From positions 1 through 64,000 of the forward strand of contig SVUD01000003.1 in assembly GCA_015063445.1 (NCBI GenBank): a DNA stretch of 64,000 nt, given 5' to 3'. Source of the stretch: Oscillospiraceae bacterium (GTDB taxonomy: Bacteria > Bacillota_A > Clostridia > Oscillospirales > CAG-272). The notes beneath the pieces were generated by a model that saw only the letters and a program-made list of their open reading frames with translations, had not been told where the DNA came from and made no database searches. Position 1 is the first letter of the stretch, and the number at the start of each line of letters is the position of its first letter. Made by a program: the position numbers and the translations under genes. Positions 25,228 to 35,094 of the stretch are shown here, in pieces.

Positions 25228-27429
25228 ATGAAAAGCAGAATAACAAAAATTTTAATTCTTTCCTTACTGTTGATTATGGTATTCGGTACCGTAACTACCT
25301 CGGCGTTCAATTCTTATGATACTTACACCTATTCAATAGATGGCGAACCCCTTAAGTCTCCCCCCGCATATAATCCTTACGACGAAATTACCTCTAACGC
25401 GATGAATATCGGTAAGCTTGTTGAAAACGTTGCGGGAGAGAAGAGTAAGGACTCGATGGGTATTGTTACCGACGTAGTCACAGACTCAAGAAGTAACGTT
25501 TATATCGCAGACCCCGATAATAACAGAATAATAGTTCTTGATAAATATTATTCGGCAACCAAGGTAATTACTTCCTATTATTACAACGGACAGGAAAGAA
25601 ACCTTAAAAAGCCCCAGGGTGTGTTTGCGGCAGACCTTGACGAAGGCTTCAGACTCTTTATATGCGATACCGATAACAAGGATATCGTAGTGCTTGATGA
25701 AAATTACGAATGTATCAACGTTATCAAGCCGCCCACAACAGAGCTTGTACCTAAGGCTAAGTACATTCCTATCGCATTGGCGGTAGATAAATACGGCAGA
25801 CTCTTTGTAGTATCCTCGGCTTGTAACGACGGTATTATAGTTATGAGCTCCACCGGTGACTTTAACGGACTTATCGGAGCTCAGAAGGTAACCCCCAGTA
25901 TTCTTCAGGCAATATGGAAGAGATTCCAGTCGGAAGAGCAGAGAAGAAACCAAGCGGCAAACATTTCCTCTGCTTATAACAACATCACGGTTGACGAGCA
26001 CGGATTTGTATACGTTACCATCAAGATTGACGATGAATCCCGTCAGCTTGCGGCGATCAAGTCTCGTAAAGCAGACTATTCGCCCGTTAAGAAGCTTAAC
26101 TCTGCGGGTGTTGAGATCATGAAGCGTAACGGCTTCTTCGATCCCGGCGGAGAGGTTATAACAAATGCGTTCCTCAATACAGGAATAGGCGTATCCTCAA
26201 TTGTAGACGTTGCTGTTGGAGACAATGGAACGTGGTCGATAATCGACGAAAAGCGTTCAAGAGTATTCACTTATGACCAGAACGGTAACCTTTTGTTTGC
26301 ATTTGGTGATAAGGGCGGTCAGTTTGGAAACATTGATGACCTCAACGCTATAACCTACCATAAGGTTAAAGATGAAAACGGAGTCGAAAAGAATTACTTG
26401 CTTGCGATAGACGGAGCGGGAGGAAAATCAAAGCTTGTTGTTTATACCCCCACCGAATATTGCGAAACCATAATGAGCGCGCTCCAGTGTGAAAACAATA
26501 ATGACTACGAAGGCTCGATGAATTATTGGAAAGAGGTTCTTAAGAGAAACAACAACTTTGACCTCGCGTACATTGGTATCGGTAAGGCGCTTTACAACAA
26601 GGGTGAATATAAGGAAGCTATGGAGATGTTCTCCCATGCTTACGAAACCACTCAGTATGCAAAAGCGTTTGCCGAGGTGCGTAAGCAGATAATCGGAAAG
26701 GCACTTCCGTTAATACTTATAGCTATCATAGCTGTCGTAGTTTTGTTCCTCAAGCTGCTCGGTTGGGCAAAGAAGAAGAACAAGGCGACCTCTCTCAAGC
26801 TCGGCAAGAGAACGTACGGAGAGGAATTGGTTTACGCATTCTACGTACCATTCCACCCGTTTGACGGCTTCTACGATTTGAAGCATGAAAAACGCGGCTC
26901 CGTAAAAGGCGGTCTTACGATAATGGGTATCACTATACTTGCGTTCTTCTATCAGGCGATAGGACGCGGATATATGTTCAATCCCAGAGAAACCTATTCA
27001 ACGATAATTGTGCAGATTATATCCATCACAGTTCCAGTAATCCTCTGGTGCGTGGGTAACTGGTGTCTTACTACGCTCTTTGAGGGCGAAGGCGGATTCC
27101 GTGATATATTCATTGCGACGACCTATTCGCTCGCTCCCTTGCCTCTCTTTGTTATTATTTCCACGATTCTTACCAACGTTCTTACGGTTACCGAGGGCTC
27201 TATAGTATCCCTTCTTGTAACGCTCGGATATATCTGGGTAGGATTCCTCTTATTCTTCGGTATGCTTGTAACGCACGATTACAGCCTTAAGAAGAATATC
27301 CTTATTACACTTTGCACCATACTTGCGATGGTAGTTATAATGTTCGTAATCATCCTCTTCTCAAGCCTTGTGATCAAGATGATAACCTTCATAACCGCTA
27401 TTGTGAAAGAAATTGCCAGCAGGGCATAG
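25228..27429 (+). CDS. Exported NHL beta-propeller, TPR and Yip1-domain membrane protein
   Basis: A 733-residue protein. Residues 1-27 are a signal peptide. Residues about 75-400 contain NHL-type repeats (GIVTDVVTDSRSNVYIADPDNNRIIVLD, PQGVFAADLDEGFRLFICDTDNKDIVVLD, IALAVDKYGRLFVVSS, NITVDEHGFVYVT) that should form an extracellular beta-propeller. Residues about 425-495 are TPR-like (GSMNYWKEVLKRNNNFDLAYIGIGKALYNKGEYKEAMEMF, quoted as key stretch only). A helix at about 500-520 crosses the membrane. The rest is a Yip1-like five-helix domain (YAFYVPFHPFDGFYDLKHEKRG). The ATG at 25228 is chosen because AAGGAGG would be too close to the earlier one. It may couple glycan sensing or binding to the permeases; that is inference. 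Confidence 0.8.
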   Translation: MKSRITKILILSLLLIMVFGTVTTSAFNSYDTYTYSIDGEPLKSPPAYNPYDEITSNAMNIGKLVENVAGEKSKDSMGIVTDVVTDSRSNVYIADPDNNRIIVLDKYYSATKVITSYYYNGQERNLKKPQGVFAADLDEGFRLFICDTDNKDIVVLDENYECINVIKPPTTELVPKAKYIPIALAVDKYGRLFVVSSACNDGIIVMSSTGDFNGLIGAQKVTPSILQAIWKRFQSEEQRRNQAANISSAYNNITVDEHGFVYVTIKIDDESRQLAAIKSRKADYSPVKKLNSAGVEIMKRNGFFDPGGEVITNAFLNTGIGVSSIVDVAVGDNGTWSIIDEKRSRVFTYDQNGNLLFAFGDKGGQFGNIDDLNAITYHKVKDENGVEKNYLLAIDGAGGKSKLVVYTPTEYCETIMSALQCENNNDYEGSMNYWKEVLKRNNNFDLAYIGIGKALYNKGEYKEAMEMFSHAYETTQYAKAFAEVRKQIIGKALPLILIAIIAVVVLFLKLLGWAKKKNKATSLKLGKRTYGEELVYAFYVPFHPFDGFYDLKHEKRGSVKGGLTIMGITILAFFYQAIGRGYMFNPRETYSTIIVQIISITVPVILWCVGNWCLTTLFEGEGGFRDIFIATTYSLAPLPLFVIISTILTNVLTVTEGSIVSLLVTLGYIWVGFLLFFGMLVTHDYSLKKNILITLCTILAMVVIMFVIILFSSLVIKMITFITAIVKEIASRA

Positions 27430-27449
27430 AAAGCAGGAGGTAAAATTTT

Positions 27450-30400
27450 ATGAAACTTAATATGAAAAGAATATTATCGTCTGCTTTGGTAGTTATATTG
27501 CTCTTTGGTACGATAATCGGCGTAATGCCAATAAACGCGAATGCGGCTTATACGGAGTCAAACGTTGCCGCTGATACTCTCTCGGAAGAAGAGGCTGAGG
27601 CTTATTTGGCGGAGGTTGTAAGATACAGCTTTGCGTCAGCCGAGGAAATGCTTCTTCACGAGCTTCAGGGAATTTTTGACAAAACCACGCAGGAAAAAAT
27701 AGGCGACGCTATTGTATCTGTTAATCAGAATAATTCTCCCAATTCGAGATATGCTCTGTACGTTAACAAATACACGGGCTTCGTTTACTATCAGGATAGA
27801 CTTACAGGACAGATTCTTACTTCGAACCCCTATAAGTATCCTACGCTTACGAGCGACATCATAAGCACGAATAACGCTGATATGGCGAGCCAGCTCGTTA
27901 TCTCTTATTCGGAGACCACGAAAAACACCATAAGTAAGCTTTATTCGAGTCTTGACGCGGCTCTTAAAAATCAGATATCCGTCGAGCGTATAGCTAACGG
28001 ACTCAGAGTTAACTACACTATCGGTGATACGGTATCGAGATATCTTCTTCCCGGATATATAACGGCGGAGAAGTTGGAAAAAGAATTGCTTGTTCCCATG
28101 CTTAACGAATTCCGCGATCTTATGGTTAAATACTGTAATAACGGAGTCGAGAACGAGGATTTCGATATCTTCAAGGCAGCAGCCTATAATCCCAAGAGGG
28201 CAACTCTTACGAGTAGTGTATATTACAAGGGCGCGCTCAACATATTCGGAGTTCAGAAATATCTTGATGATATGAGATTTATTATCGAAAGCGAATACAA
28301 CATCGCCAATGGAAATCTCGGCTCGGAAGGATATATCGAGCTTGACAAAATGTTCTGGAACATAATGGACCTCTACGGCTCCGGAACTAACGGATATTCC
28401 TTAAGAAACCTTAAGCTTTATGACAAGGGCTCTGCTGAGTACGAATCCTTGAAGGGTGATTATTTCAGCATAAGCGGCTCTAAAACAAGCGAAACTCTTG
28501 AGCCCATCTACGAGTTTACAGGTACCACGAACTCTCTCAAATCTACCTCCGCGAAGATTTTTGAGAGATACATAAACAAGTATCGCGAAGAGAGCAATCC
28601 CGAGGATTATACAAGATATTCCTTCACTGAAATGTATGAGGACGAGGACTACTGCGGTTATGTAGATGAAACCGATCCCAAGCCCGTATTCAGATGCTCT
28701 CTTGAGTATTCGTTCAATAATGACGGAAGTCTTTCGGTTCGCTTACCCGCAAACTCTATATCATTCGATAAAACTCTTTACAACCTTGATTCCATCACGG
28801 TTCTTAAGTATTTCGGAGCTGCTGACGGAACCAACGACGGACATATCTTCTTCCCCGACGGAAGCGGAATGGTTCTCGATTACAAGGATTTCTATAATCC
28901 CGTTACGGGCGCTGTAGAGTCCACAAACATCAATGCGGAAATTTACGGCGCTGATAACTCTTATTCTCCCGAGGTAGACCCCTCGAAGATCATAGGAGCA
29001 TATCGCGAGCAGGTATCTATGCCTGTATTCGGTGTTGTAGGAACCGAAGCGGCTTCCTTGTCGACCGTGAAGATTTCCGGACTTTCGAGCGTAACTAACG
29101 GTTACTTTGCTATTGTAGAGAACGGAGCATCGCTCGCAAAGCTCGAGTTCCAGACGGGAACGGGAAATACCGCAAGCGCATTCTGCACGTATTCACCCTA
29201 TCCCTCGGATAAATACGACCTTTCAAATACCATTTCGGTTGGTGGCGCGGATTATTACACTATCGTATCCGACGCTAAGTTCAACGGATCATACGTAACC
29301 AGATACGTAATGCTTACCGATAAGAATATCGGAGACCGTATTGAAAATGAGTACAGCATAGGCTATTACGAATCCTCTTATTCGGGAATGGCAGCTTACT
29401 ACCGTGATTATCTTTACGATGACGGCACGCTTACCGCGCTTACAAGCGTGAAGAGTAATCTTCCTCTTTACATAGAAGCTCTCGGCTCAATGGATATTAT
29501 GGATAAATTCCTTACGTTCCCCGTCGAGAAGAGTATTCCTCTTACAACCTTTGATAACGTAGCGACTATGTATTCCGAGCTTCGCAATTCTTCTGCCGCC
29601 CTCACCTCAGAGATGGAGAAGTATCAGGCTCTCGCAAACGCTGAGACTGATCCTGATAAGAAGGCAGAATATCAGGCTCTTGCAGATAAATGCAAGAACT
29701 TCGTTATCGACAATATTAACTTCCGTCTTACCGGCTTCGGAAGCGGAGGACTCAGCAGTAATTATCCCACAAAGCTCAGATGGGAAAAGTCCTGCGGAGG
29801 AAAGAGAGGCTTCAAGAGACTTCTTGAAACCGCAAAGGAAGCTAACGGAAACGGCGACGTATTCGGTATTTATCCCGATTACGACTTTATGTATCTCAGC
29901 TATTCGGCAATGTTTGACGGTGTTTCCAACAAGAGAGACGTATCCAAGATGATAGATAACCGTTATGCGTCAAAGCAGGTATACGATTCTATCTCCCGTC
30001 AGTACATAAGCTACTTCACGCTCGTTGTAAACCCCGAATCGCTTAACGATTTATATACGAAGTTTGTGAAGAAGTACTCGAAGTATGATATTAAAAACAT
30101 TTCCGTATCCACGATGGGCTCGGATCTTAACTCTAACTTCAATACCGATAACCCCATCAACAGAAACGACGCCCAGCAGTACGTAGAGGTTCTTCTTTCA
30201 AGAATGATAAAGCAGAACGGCTATAGCGTAATGCTTGATATGGGTAACGCTTATACGATAAGATACGCAACTCATCTTCTTAACGTGGCTACAGACTCAA
30301 GCCGTGTAAAGTATTCCTCTTATTCCGTACCGTTTATAGGAATGATTCTTCACGGCGCGGTGAACTATGCAGGAAAGCCTCTTAACTATTCCGGTATGCC

Positions 30401-31718
30401 CGAATACGATCTTCTTCGTTCTATCGAGTCCGGCGCGGCGCTTTACTTCATACTTTGCTATCAGAATGAAAGCTATATGAAGAACGATGCTATCCTTAAC
30501 GATTACTTTGGCGTTAGCTACAGCTCGTGGTACAACGACGTTGTTAAAGATTACTTCAAGCTCAACTGCGCTATCGGTGATCTTCAGAAGTATATAATCA
30601 GCGATCACAAGACGGTTATCGGAGAACGCGTTGTAGACGCTCAGGAGCAGCTTGCCAACTACAAGCTTCTTATGGACGAAATCGTATCTATGATGGACGG
30701 TCAGATAGACGCAGCTGTAGGTCGCGGATACGACACTATTCGAGCTAAGGGTGAAACAAACTGGTATCTCGACGTTAACGTAAGCAGAGCTAATCTTCTT
30801 GCTCAGCTTGAGGATATCCTTAATCTTGATCTTGACGTAAGCAATATCGACACTACGGCTATGAGCGATATAGAGGCTCTTATTGTAAAATTTGTAGCGG
30901 ATATAGACGCTGTTATCGCTAAGTACGATGCGGAATATCCCGGAGCGCCCGATTCGAGCGCTAAGGAATACGGCGTATACTTTGCTTATGACGCGATTCC
31001 CGACGGAATTGATGCGGATAACTGCTTAATCACAGAATTCCTCTACGGCTTATATACTGCCGACGGAAAGATCAATTACGTGCTTCTCAGCGCAATGCTT
31101 GACTCTCTTGAAGCTGAGATAAAGCTCTTCATAGCTGAGGGTAAGGCATACGTTGACGCGTACAATGCTGAGGTTGATGCTTACAATGCGAAGACCGAAG
31201 CGGAAAACGCTATCTTGCCCGAGGGTGAGAAACCTGCTCCTCTTAAGACTCACAAGACCTTCGTTCTCAACGTTCAGCGTGACGCTATTCTTAAGGTAAT
31301 GGCAGACGTTTGCAAGCTTGAGATAAATACTCTTGAGGAAATAGAGATGAGCAGAAACGGTGACGAAATTATCACGTTTGGCGATTACGTTACCGACATT
31401 ATTGAGAAATACAAGAGCGAAAATGCCGGTGAAGAAGGCAAGGAAAAGCATCAGACTCCTATGAATAGTCTTAATGCGGAGGCGTTCTACCTCTATGCTT
31501 CGAGATATTCATTCATTACCGATTCGGGCGCGTTCGATGAAAAGTACGTTTATACCGATTATACGAGCGACAGAGGAAATATAGTTCTTGTAACATACAC
31601 AAACGGCGATAAGAACGTTAAGTTCTTGTTAAACTACAACATTTATACCGTAGAGGTTAAGCTTGGTAATGAAAGCTACAAGCTTGGCAAATACGAGTAT
31701 ATAAGAATTGAAGGATAG
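27450..31718 (+). CDS. Giant secreted DUF5696-like protein
   Basis: A 1422-residue exported protein with signal peptide (residues 1-31, NANA-A). The middle resembles the DUF5696 family found beside sugar ABC permeases and Yip1 proteins in Firmicutes: HIFFPDGSGMVLDYKDFY, a beta-sandwich region, then a predicted TIM-barrel-like part (about 620-1060) with FGSGGLSSNYPTKLRWEKSCGG, GIYPDYDFMYLSYSAMF, NISVSTMGSDLNSNF and SVPFIGMILHGAVNYAGKPLN. Such an architecture suggests a glycosidase-like fold, but I see no assured catalytic pair. A helical insert (about 1090-1360) with EAEIKLF and YNAEVDAYNAK stretches precedes a short beta domain at the end. No C-terminal anchor is visible. Family call moderate, function unknown. 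Confidence 0.72.
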   Translation: MKLNMKRILSSALVVILLFGTIIGVMPINANAAYTESNVAADTLSEEEAEAYLAEVVRYSFASAEEMLLHELQGIFDKTTQEKIGDAIVSVNQNNSPNSRYALYVNKYTGFVYYQDRLTGQILTSNPYKYPTLTSDIISTNNADMASQLVISYSETTKNTISKLYSSLDAALKNQISVERIANGLRVNYTIGDTVSRYLLPGYITAEKLEKELLVPMLNEFRDLMVKYCNNGVENEDFDIFKAAAYNPKRATLTSSVYYKGALNIFGVQKYLDDMRFIIESEYNIANGNLGSEGYIELDKMFWNIMDLYGSGTNGYSLRNLKLYDKGSAEYESLKGDYFSISGSKTSETLEPIYEFTGTTNSLKSTSAKIFERYINKYREESNPEDYTRYSFTEMYEDEDYCGYVDETDPKPVFRCSLEYSFNNDGSLSVRLPANSISFDKTLYNLDSITVLKYFGAADGTNDGHIFFPDGSGMVLDYKDFYNPVTGAVESTNINAEIYGADNSYSPEVDPSKIIGAYREQVSMPVFGVVGTEAASLSTVKISGLSSVTNGYFAIVENGASLAKLEFQTGTGNTASAFCTYSPYPSDKYDLSNTISVGGADYYTIVSDAKFNGSYVTRYVMLTDKNIGDRIENEYSIGYYESSYSGMAAYYRDYLYDDGTLTALTSVKSNLPLYIEALGSMDIMDKFLTFPVEKSIPLTTFDNVATMYSELRNSSAALTSEMEKYQALANAETDPDKKAEYQALADKCKNFVIDNINFRLTGFGSGGLSSNYPTKLRWEKSCGGKRGFKRLLETAKEANGNGDVFGIYPDYDFMYLSYSAMFDGVSNKRDVSKMIDNRYASKQVYDSISRQYISYFTLVVNPESLNDLYTKFVKKYSKYDIKNISVSTMGSDLNSNFNTDNPINRNDAQQYVEVLLSRMIKQNGYSVMLDMGNAYTIRYATHLLNVATDSSRVKYSSYSVPFIGMILHGAVNYAGKPLNYSGMPEYDLLRSIESGAALYFILCYQNESYMKNDAILNDYFGVSYSSWYNDVVKDYFKLNCAIGDLQKYIISDHKTVIGERVVDAQEQLANYKLLMDEIVSMMDGQIDAAVGRGYDTIRAKGETNWYLDVNVSRANLLAQLEDILNLDLDVSNIDTTAMSDIEALIVKFVADIDAVIAKYDAEYPGAPDSSAKEYGVYFAYDAIPDGIDADNCLITEFLYGLYTADGKINYVLLSAMLDSLEAEIKLFIAEGKAYVDAYNAEVDAYNAKTEAENAILPEGEKPAPLKTHKTFVLNVQRDAILKVMADVCKLEINTLEEIEMSRNGDEIITFGDYVTDIIEKYKSENAGEEGKEKHQTPMNSLNAEAFYLYASRYSFITDSGAFDEKYVYTDYTSDRGNIVLVTYTNGDKNVKFLLNYNIYTVEVKLGNESYKLGKYEYIRIEG

Positions 31719-31731
31719 GAGGTAGAGAGAA

Positions 31732-32730
31732 ATGAGTGAAAACTTAATTCAGAATTCTGAAGACGGCTTGGTTACTCCGTCTACAATAGGCGCAGGCGAG
31801 CTTGATTCTAACGGACTTCTTAAGAAAAGAAGGAAAGTTTCTCTTGACTCGAGAAAAGCAAGAGCGGGATATATGTTTGTTCTTCCTTTCATTCTCGGCG
31901 TTGTCCTTATCTATCTTCCCATTCTTCTTGACTCTATCTGGTTCAGTATGAGCTATGAGAATAACAGTGATCCCACGAACGTAGTATACGAGTTCGTTGG
32001 CTTGCAGTACTATAAGGATGCGTTCACCGAGAAGCCCGACTTTACAACGACCTTGATAGCGGGCGTACAGCAGCTTATATTTGAAGTTCCTGCGGTAATT
32101 ATATTCTCGCTCTTTATAGCGGTTGTTCTTAACCAGAAAATGCTTGGACGTGCGGCATTCCGTGCGATATTCTTCCTTCCCGTTATTGTTTCAACGGGTA
32201 TTATGGAAACTATTAACGCGAGCGACCTTATGTCTACCACCTCTCAGGAGGGAATTGACGACGGTTCGGGATCAAACACCAACGATATAATATCGACTCT
32301 TGATATGCAAAGACTCTTTGCTAATATGAAGGTCGGCGGCGAGCTTGCGGTATACGTTGTGGGTATCGTAAATAACGTTTATAAGATTATAAACTATTCG
32401 GGTGTACAGATGCTTATCTTCCTTGCGGGTCTTCAGTCTATCTCGCCTTCAATATACGAGGCTTGTAAGATAGACGGCGCTACGGGCTGGGAAACCTTCT
32501 GGAAGGTAACCTTCCCGATGATATCGCCTATGATTCTCGTTAACTCGGTTTATTCTATAATAGACGCTTTCACAAGAAGCGAGAATACGATGATCAAGTA
32601 CATAGAAAATAACCCCGAGAAATATCCGGCAACGGCTATGGCATGGATATACTTCATTGTAATTATGCTTATAATAGCTCTGTTTGCGGCGATAGCTTCC
32701 ACGTTCATATTCTATCAAAGAAGGGATTAA
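31732..32730 (+). CDS. Sugar ABC transporter permease, second pair, MalF type
   Basis: A 332-residue permease. A 45-residue polar N-terminus precedes helix 1 (GYMFVLPFILGVVLIYLPILL). The EAA loop is EACKIDGATGWETFWKVTFPMISP. Between helices 3 and 4 there is an unusually long polar insertion (about 165-205, MSTTSQEGIDDGSGSNTNDI) likely outside the membrane. This type accompanies DUF5696 genes. A GGAGG site lies ten bases ahead. Confidence 0.9.
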   Translation: MSENLIQNSEDGLVTPSTIGAGELDSNGLLKKRRKVSLDSRKARAGYMFVLPFILGVVLIYLPILLDSIWFSMSYENNSDPTNVVYEFVGLQYYKDAFTEKPDFTTTLIAGVQQLIFEVPAVIIFSLFIAVVLNQKMLGRAAFRAIFFLPVIVSTGIMETINASDLMSTTSQEGIDDGSGSNTNDIISTLDMQRLFANMKVGGELAVYVVGIVNNVYKIINYSGVQMLIFLAGLQSISPSIYEACKIDGATGWETFWKVTFPMISPMILVNSVYSIIDAFTRSENTMIKYIENNPEKYPATAMAWIYFIVIMLIIALFAAIASTFIFYQRRD

Positions 32731-32742
32731 GGAGGTAGTGAC

Positions 32743-33786
32743 ATGGCAACATTTGTGAAAAAAGAAACTAAAAAGTCTATCCGTGTTGACTACGAAGGAA
32801 AGCTTACCTTCAAGGAAAGATTCCTCAGTAAAATCAAGACCTCTAATACGTGGATAAAAGCAGTAATCTCGGTACTTAAATTCATATTGATGCTTGGTGT
32901 ATCTTACGTAATCCTTTATCCGTTCTTCGCAAGAATAGCGGGCTCATTTATGACTCGAGAAGATATTCTTGACGCAACCGTTTCACTTATACCGAAGAAC
33001 TTTACGCTTGATACGTACAAGTACATCATAATCGAGAATCATTATTTTGAGGCTGTTTGGCATACTATTCTTATATCTGTAACTTGCGCGCTTATCCAGA
33101 CACTTATAGCTTGTCTTATAGGCTACGGACTTGCGAAGTTCAAATTTAAGGGTAACGGATTTATTATGTTAGTCGTTGTGCTTTCAATGATAATTCCTCA
33201 CAGAACTCTTGAGCTTTCGATTGCAAAGCACTTTAACTACTTTGATCTCTTAACCGTACAGGCATGGGATTACAGAGGACCTATAGAGCTTATTCTCGGA
33301 AGAACTCTTGAGCTTCAGGACAGTATGTGGCCCCTTATTATCCTTTCGGTTACGGGACTCGCGTTTAAGAACGGACTCTATATTTACCTTATGCGTCAGT
33401 TCTTTAAGGGAGTTCCCGATGAGCTTGAAGAATCCGCATACGTTGACGGTTCCGGAGTATTCCGTACCTTCTTCCAGATAATTCTTCCGCTCTCGATCCC
33501 TATGATGATAACTATCTTCCTCTTCTCGTTCTCTTGGCAGTGGACCGATGAATTCTATACAGGTCTGTTCTGGTCAAAAACCTCGGGATATTATCTGATG
33601 TATGACGTTTATGCGGAAGCGCCTATAACGCTTAAGCAGTATTCAATGTCAGCAGGCTGGCTGATGTATTCAAACGTTATTCAGAATACGGCAGGTATGC
33701 TTATCATAGCTCCCCTTATCATTCTTTACCTCTTCTGCCAGAAATATCTGGTTCAGGGTATTGAGCGTTCGGGACTTGTTGGTTAA
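32743..33786 (+). CDS. Sugar ABC transporter permease, second pair, MalG type
   Basis: A 347-residue permease with six helices and the EAA loop ESAYVDGSGVFRTFFQIILPLSIP. It has longer than usual loops around ILGRTLELQDSMWPL. It is the last gene of the cluster, 12 bases after its partner and ahead of a strong terminator. The cluster has one binding protein but two permease pairs, so the second pair may serve another binding protein or a different step. Confidence 0.9.
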   Translation: MATFVKKETKKSIRVDYEGKLTFKERFLSKIKTSNTWIKAVISVLKFILMLGVSYVILYPFFARIAGSFMTREDILDATVSLIPKNFTLDTYKYIIIENHYFEAVWHTILISVTCALIQTLIACLIGYGLAKFKFKGNGFIMLVVVLSMIIPHRTLELSIAKHFNYFDLLTVQAWDYRGPIELILGRTLELQDSMWPLIILSVTGLAFKNGLYIYLMRQFFKGVPDELEESAYVDGSGVFRTFFQIILPLSIPMMITIFLFSFSWQWTDEFYTGLFWSKTSGYYLMYDVYAEAPITLKQYSMSAGWLMYSNVIQNTAGMLIIAPLIILYLFCQKYLVQGIERSGLVG

Positions 33787-33823
33787 TTAAAAACCAAAAA
33801 ACTGTTAAAAGTAAATAATAGTT

Positions 33824-33862
33824 AGCCCGTCAGCGCAAAATCAAGCGCTGACGGGCTTTTTA
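33824..33862 (+). terminator. Terminator of the glycan cluster
   Basis: A perfect 13-base stem AGCCCGTCAGCGC / GCGCTGACGGGCT with an 8-base loop, followed by TTTTTATG. Confidence 0.92.
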
Positions 33863-33903
33863 TGTTTAATCAAAGGAAACGTAATTTTATATTGTACATT
33901 ATT

Positions 33904-33944
33904 AAAAAAGAGCGACGCTGAGAGAAAAGACAGCTCGCTCTTTT
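33904..33944 (-). terminator. Terminator of the aromatic amino acid operon
   Basis: AAAAGAGCGA pairs with TCGCTCTTTT around an inner GCTG/CAGC stem; on the minus strand it ends in TTTTTTAAT. It lies 56 bases beyond the aroF stop and could work in both directions. Confidence 0.82.
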
Positions 33945-33999
33945 ACTGTATTTGTTGTATTTTGTTCAGCAAGGCTGAAATTCGTAATTGAAAAACCAA

Positions 34000-35031
34000 T
34001 CAAAGCATTTCGGCAAGATCGTAAACGAGTCTTTCGGTCTTTTCCCAGCCAAGACAGGGATCGGTGATAGATTTTCCGTATACCTCATCGGGAGAAATTT
34101 TCTGGCAGCCGTCCTCAATATAGCTTTCTATCATAAGTCCCTTAACGAGCTTTTTTAACTCGGGATTATAGCTTCTGCTTTCTGCTATTTCTCTTGCTAT
34201 TCTTATCTGCTCAAGGTATTGCTTGCCCGAGTTTGCGTGGTTGGTATCAATTATACATGCGGGGTTTGCGAGTCCCGAGCTTGCATACATATCGCAAAGA
34301 CTTGCGATATCCTCGTAATGATAGTTCGGGTGCGATTTTCCGTATTTATCCACGTAGCCTCTGAGGATTGCGTGAGCGTATGGATTGCCTTTACTCTCCA
34401 CTTCCCAGCCTCTGTAGCAGAATATGTGCGAGGACTGAGCAGCCTTTATGGAATTCATCATAACGGAGATGTCGCCTGCGGTGGGGTTTTTCATTCCGAC
34501 GGGAACGTCAAGACCGCTTGCGGTAAGTCGGTGCTGCTGATTTTCAACGCTTCTTGCGCCTACCGCAACGTACGCTATAATATCCGAAAGATATCTGTGA
34601 TTTTCGGGGTAAAGCATTTCATCAGCGCAGCCAAATCCGGTTTCTTCAATGGCTCTCATGTGCATTTTTCTTATAGCGACTATTCCTTTGAGCATGTCGG
34701 GGGCGCTGTTTGGATCCGGCTGGTGAAGCATACCCTTGTATCCCTCGCCGGTGGTTCTCGGCTTATTGGTGTAGATTCGGGGAACGATAAATATCTTGTC
34801 CTTGACCTTTTCCTGAACACCCCTTAGTCTGTAAATATAGTCGAGAACCGAGTCCTCCTTGTCGGCGGAGCAAGGACCTATAACGAGTATAAATTTGTCG
34901 CTTTTTCCCGAAAAAATATCCTTCATTTCGCCAATGCAGGCGTCTCTTGTCTGTTTAACCGTCTCTGAAACGGGGAATTGCTCCTTGATTTCCATGGGAA
35001 TAGGAAGCTTTCTGTAGAATTGCATATTCAT
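34000..35031 (-). CDS. aroF: 3-deoxy-7-phosphoheptulonate (DAHP) synthase, class I
   Basis: A 343-residue AroF/G/H-type enzyme joining PEP and erythrose 4-phosphate, the first shikimate step. Visible motifs are LVIGPCSADKED, PRIYTNKPRTTGEGYKG, HQPDPNSAPDMLKGI, ARSVENQQHR, GMKNPTAGD, DTNHANSGK and GLMIESYIEDG, which include the metal ligands (Cys in GPCS, His in DTNH, Glu in MIES). The length is typical of the AroG-type fold without a fused regulatory domain. It is last in the operon, 63 bases after tyrA; GAGGT is the ribosome site. The exact isozyme name (F, G or H) cannot be decided. Confidence 0.93.
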   Translation of the reverse strand: MNMQFYRKLPIPMEIKEQFPVSETVKQTRDACIGEMKDIFSGKSDKFILVIGPCSADKEDSVLDYIYRLRGVQEKVKDKIFIVPRIYTNKPRTTGEGYKGMLHQPDPNSAPDMLKGIVAIRKMHMRAIEETGFGCADEMLYPENHRYLSDIIAYVAVGARSVENQQHRLTASGLDVPVGMKNPTAGDISVMMNSIKAAQSSHIFCYRGWEVESKGNPYAHAILRGYVDKYGKSHPNYHYEDIASLCDMYASSGLANPACIIDTNHANSGKQYLEQIRIAREIAESRSYNPELKKLVKGLMIESYIEDGCQKISPDEVYGKSITDPCLGWEKTERLVYDLAEML

Positions 35032-35094
35032 AAAAATTACCTCTTTTGCGTATGTTAAGTACCAACGTTAATAGGATACGCCGGTATGCGTTTT

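Noticed and set aside
34219..34827. Open frame of 202 codons opposite DAHP synthase
   Set aside because: Antisense shadow without a start context or recognisable motif.
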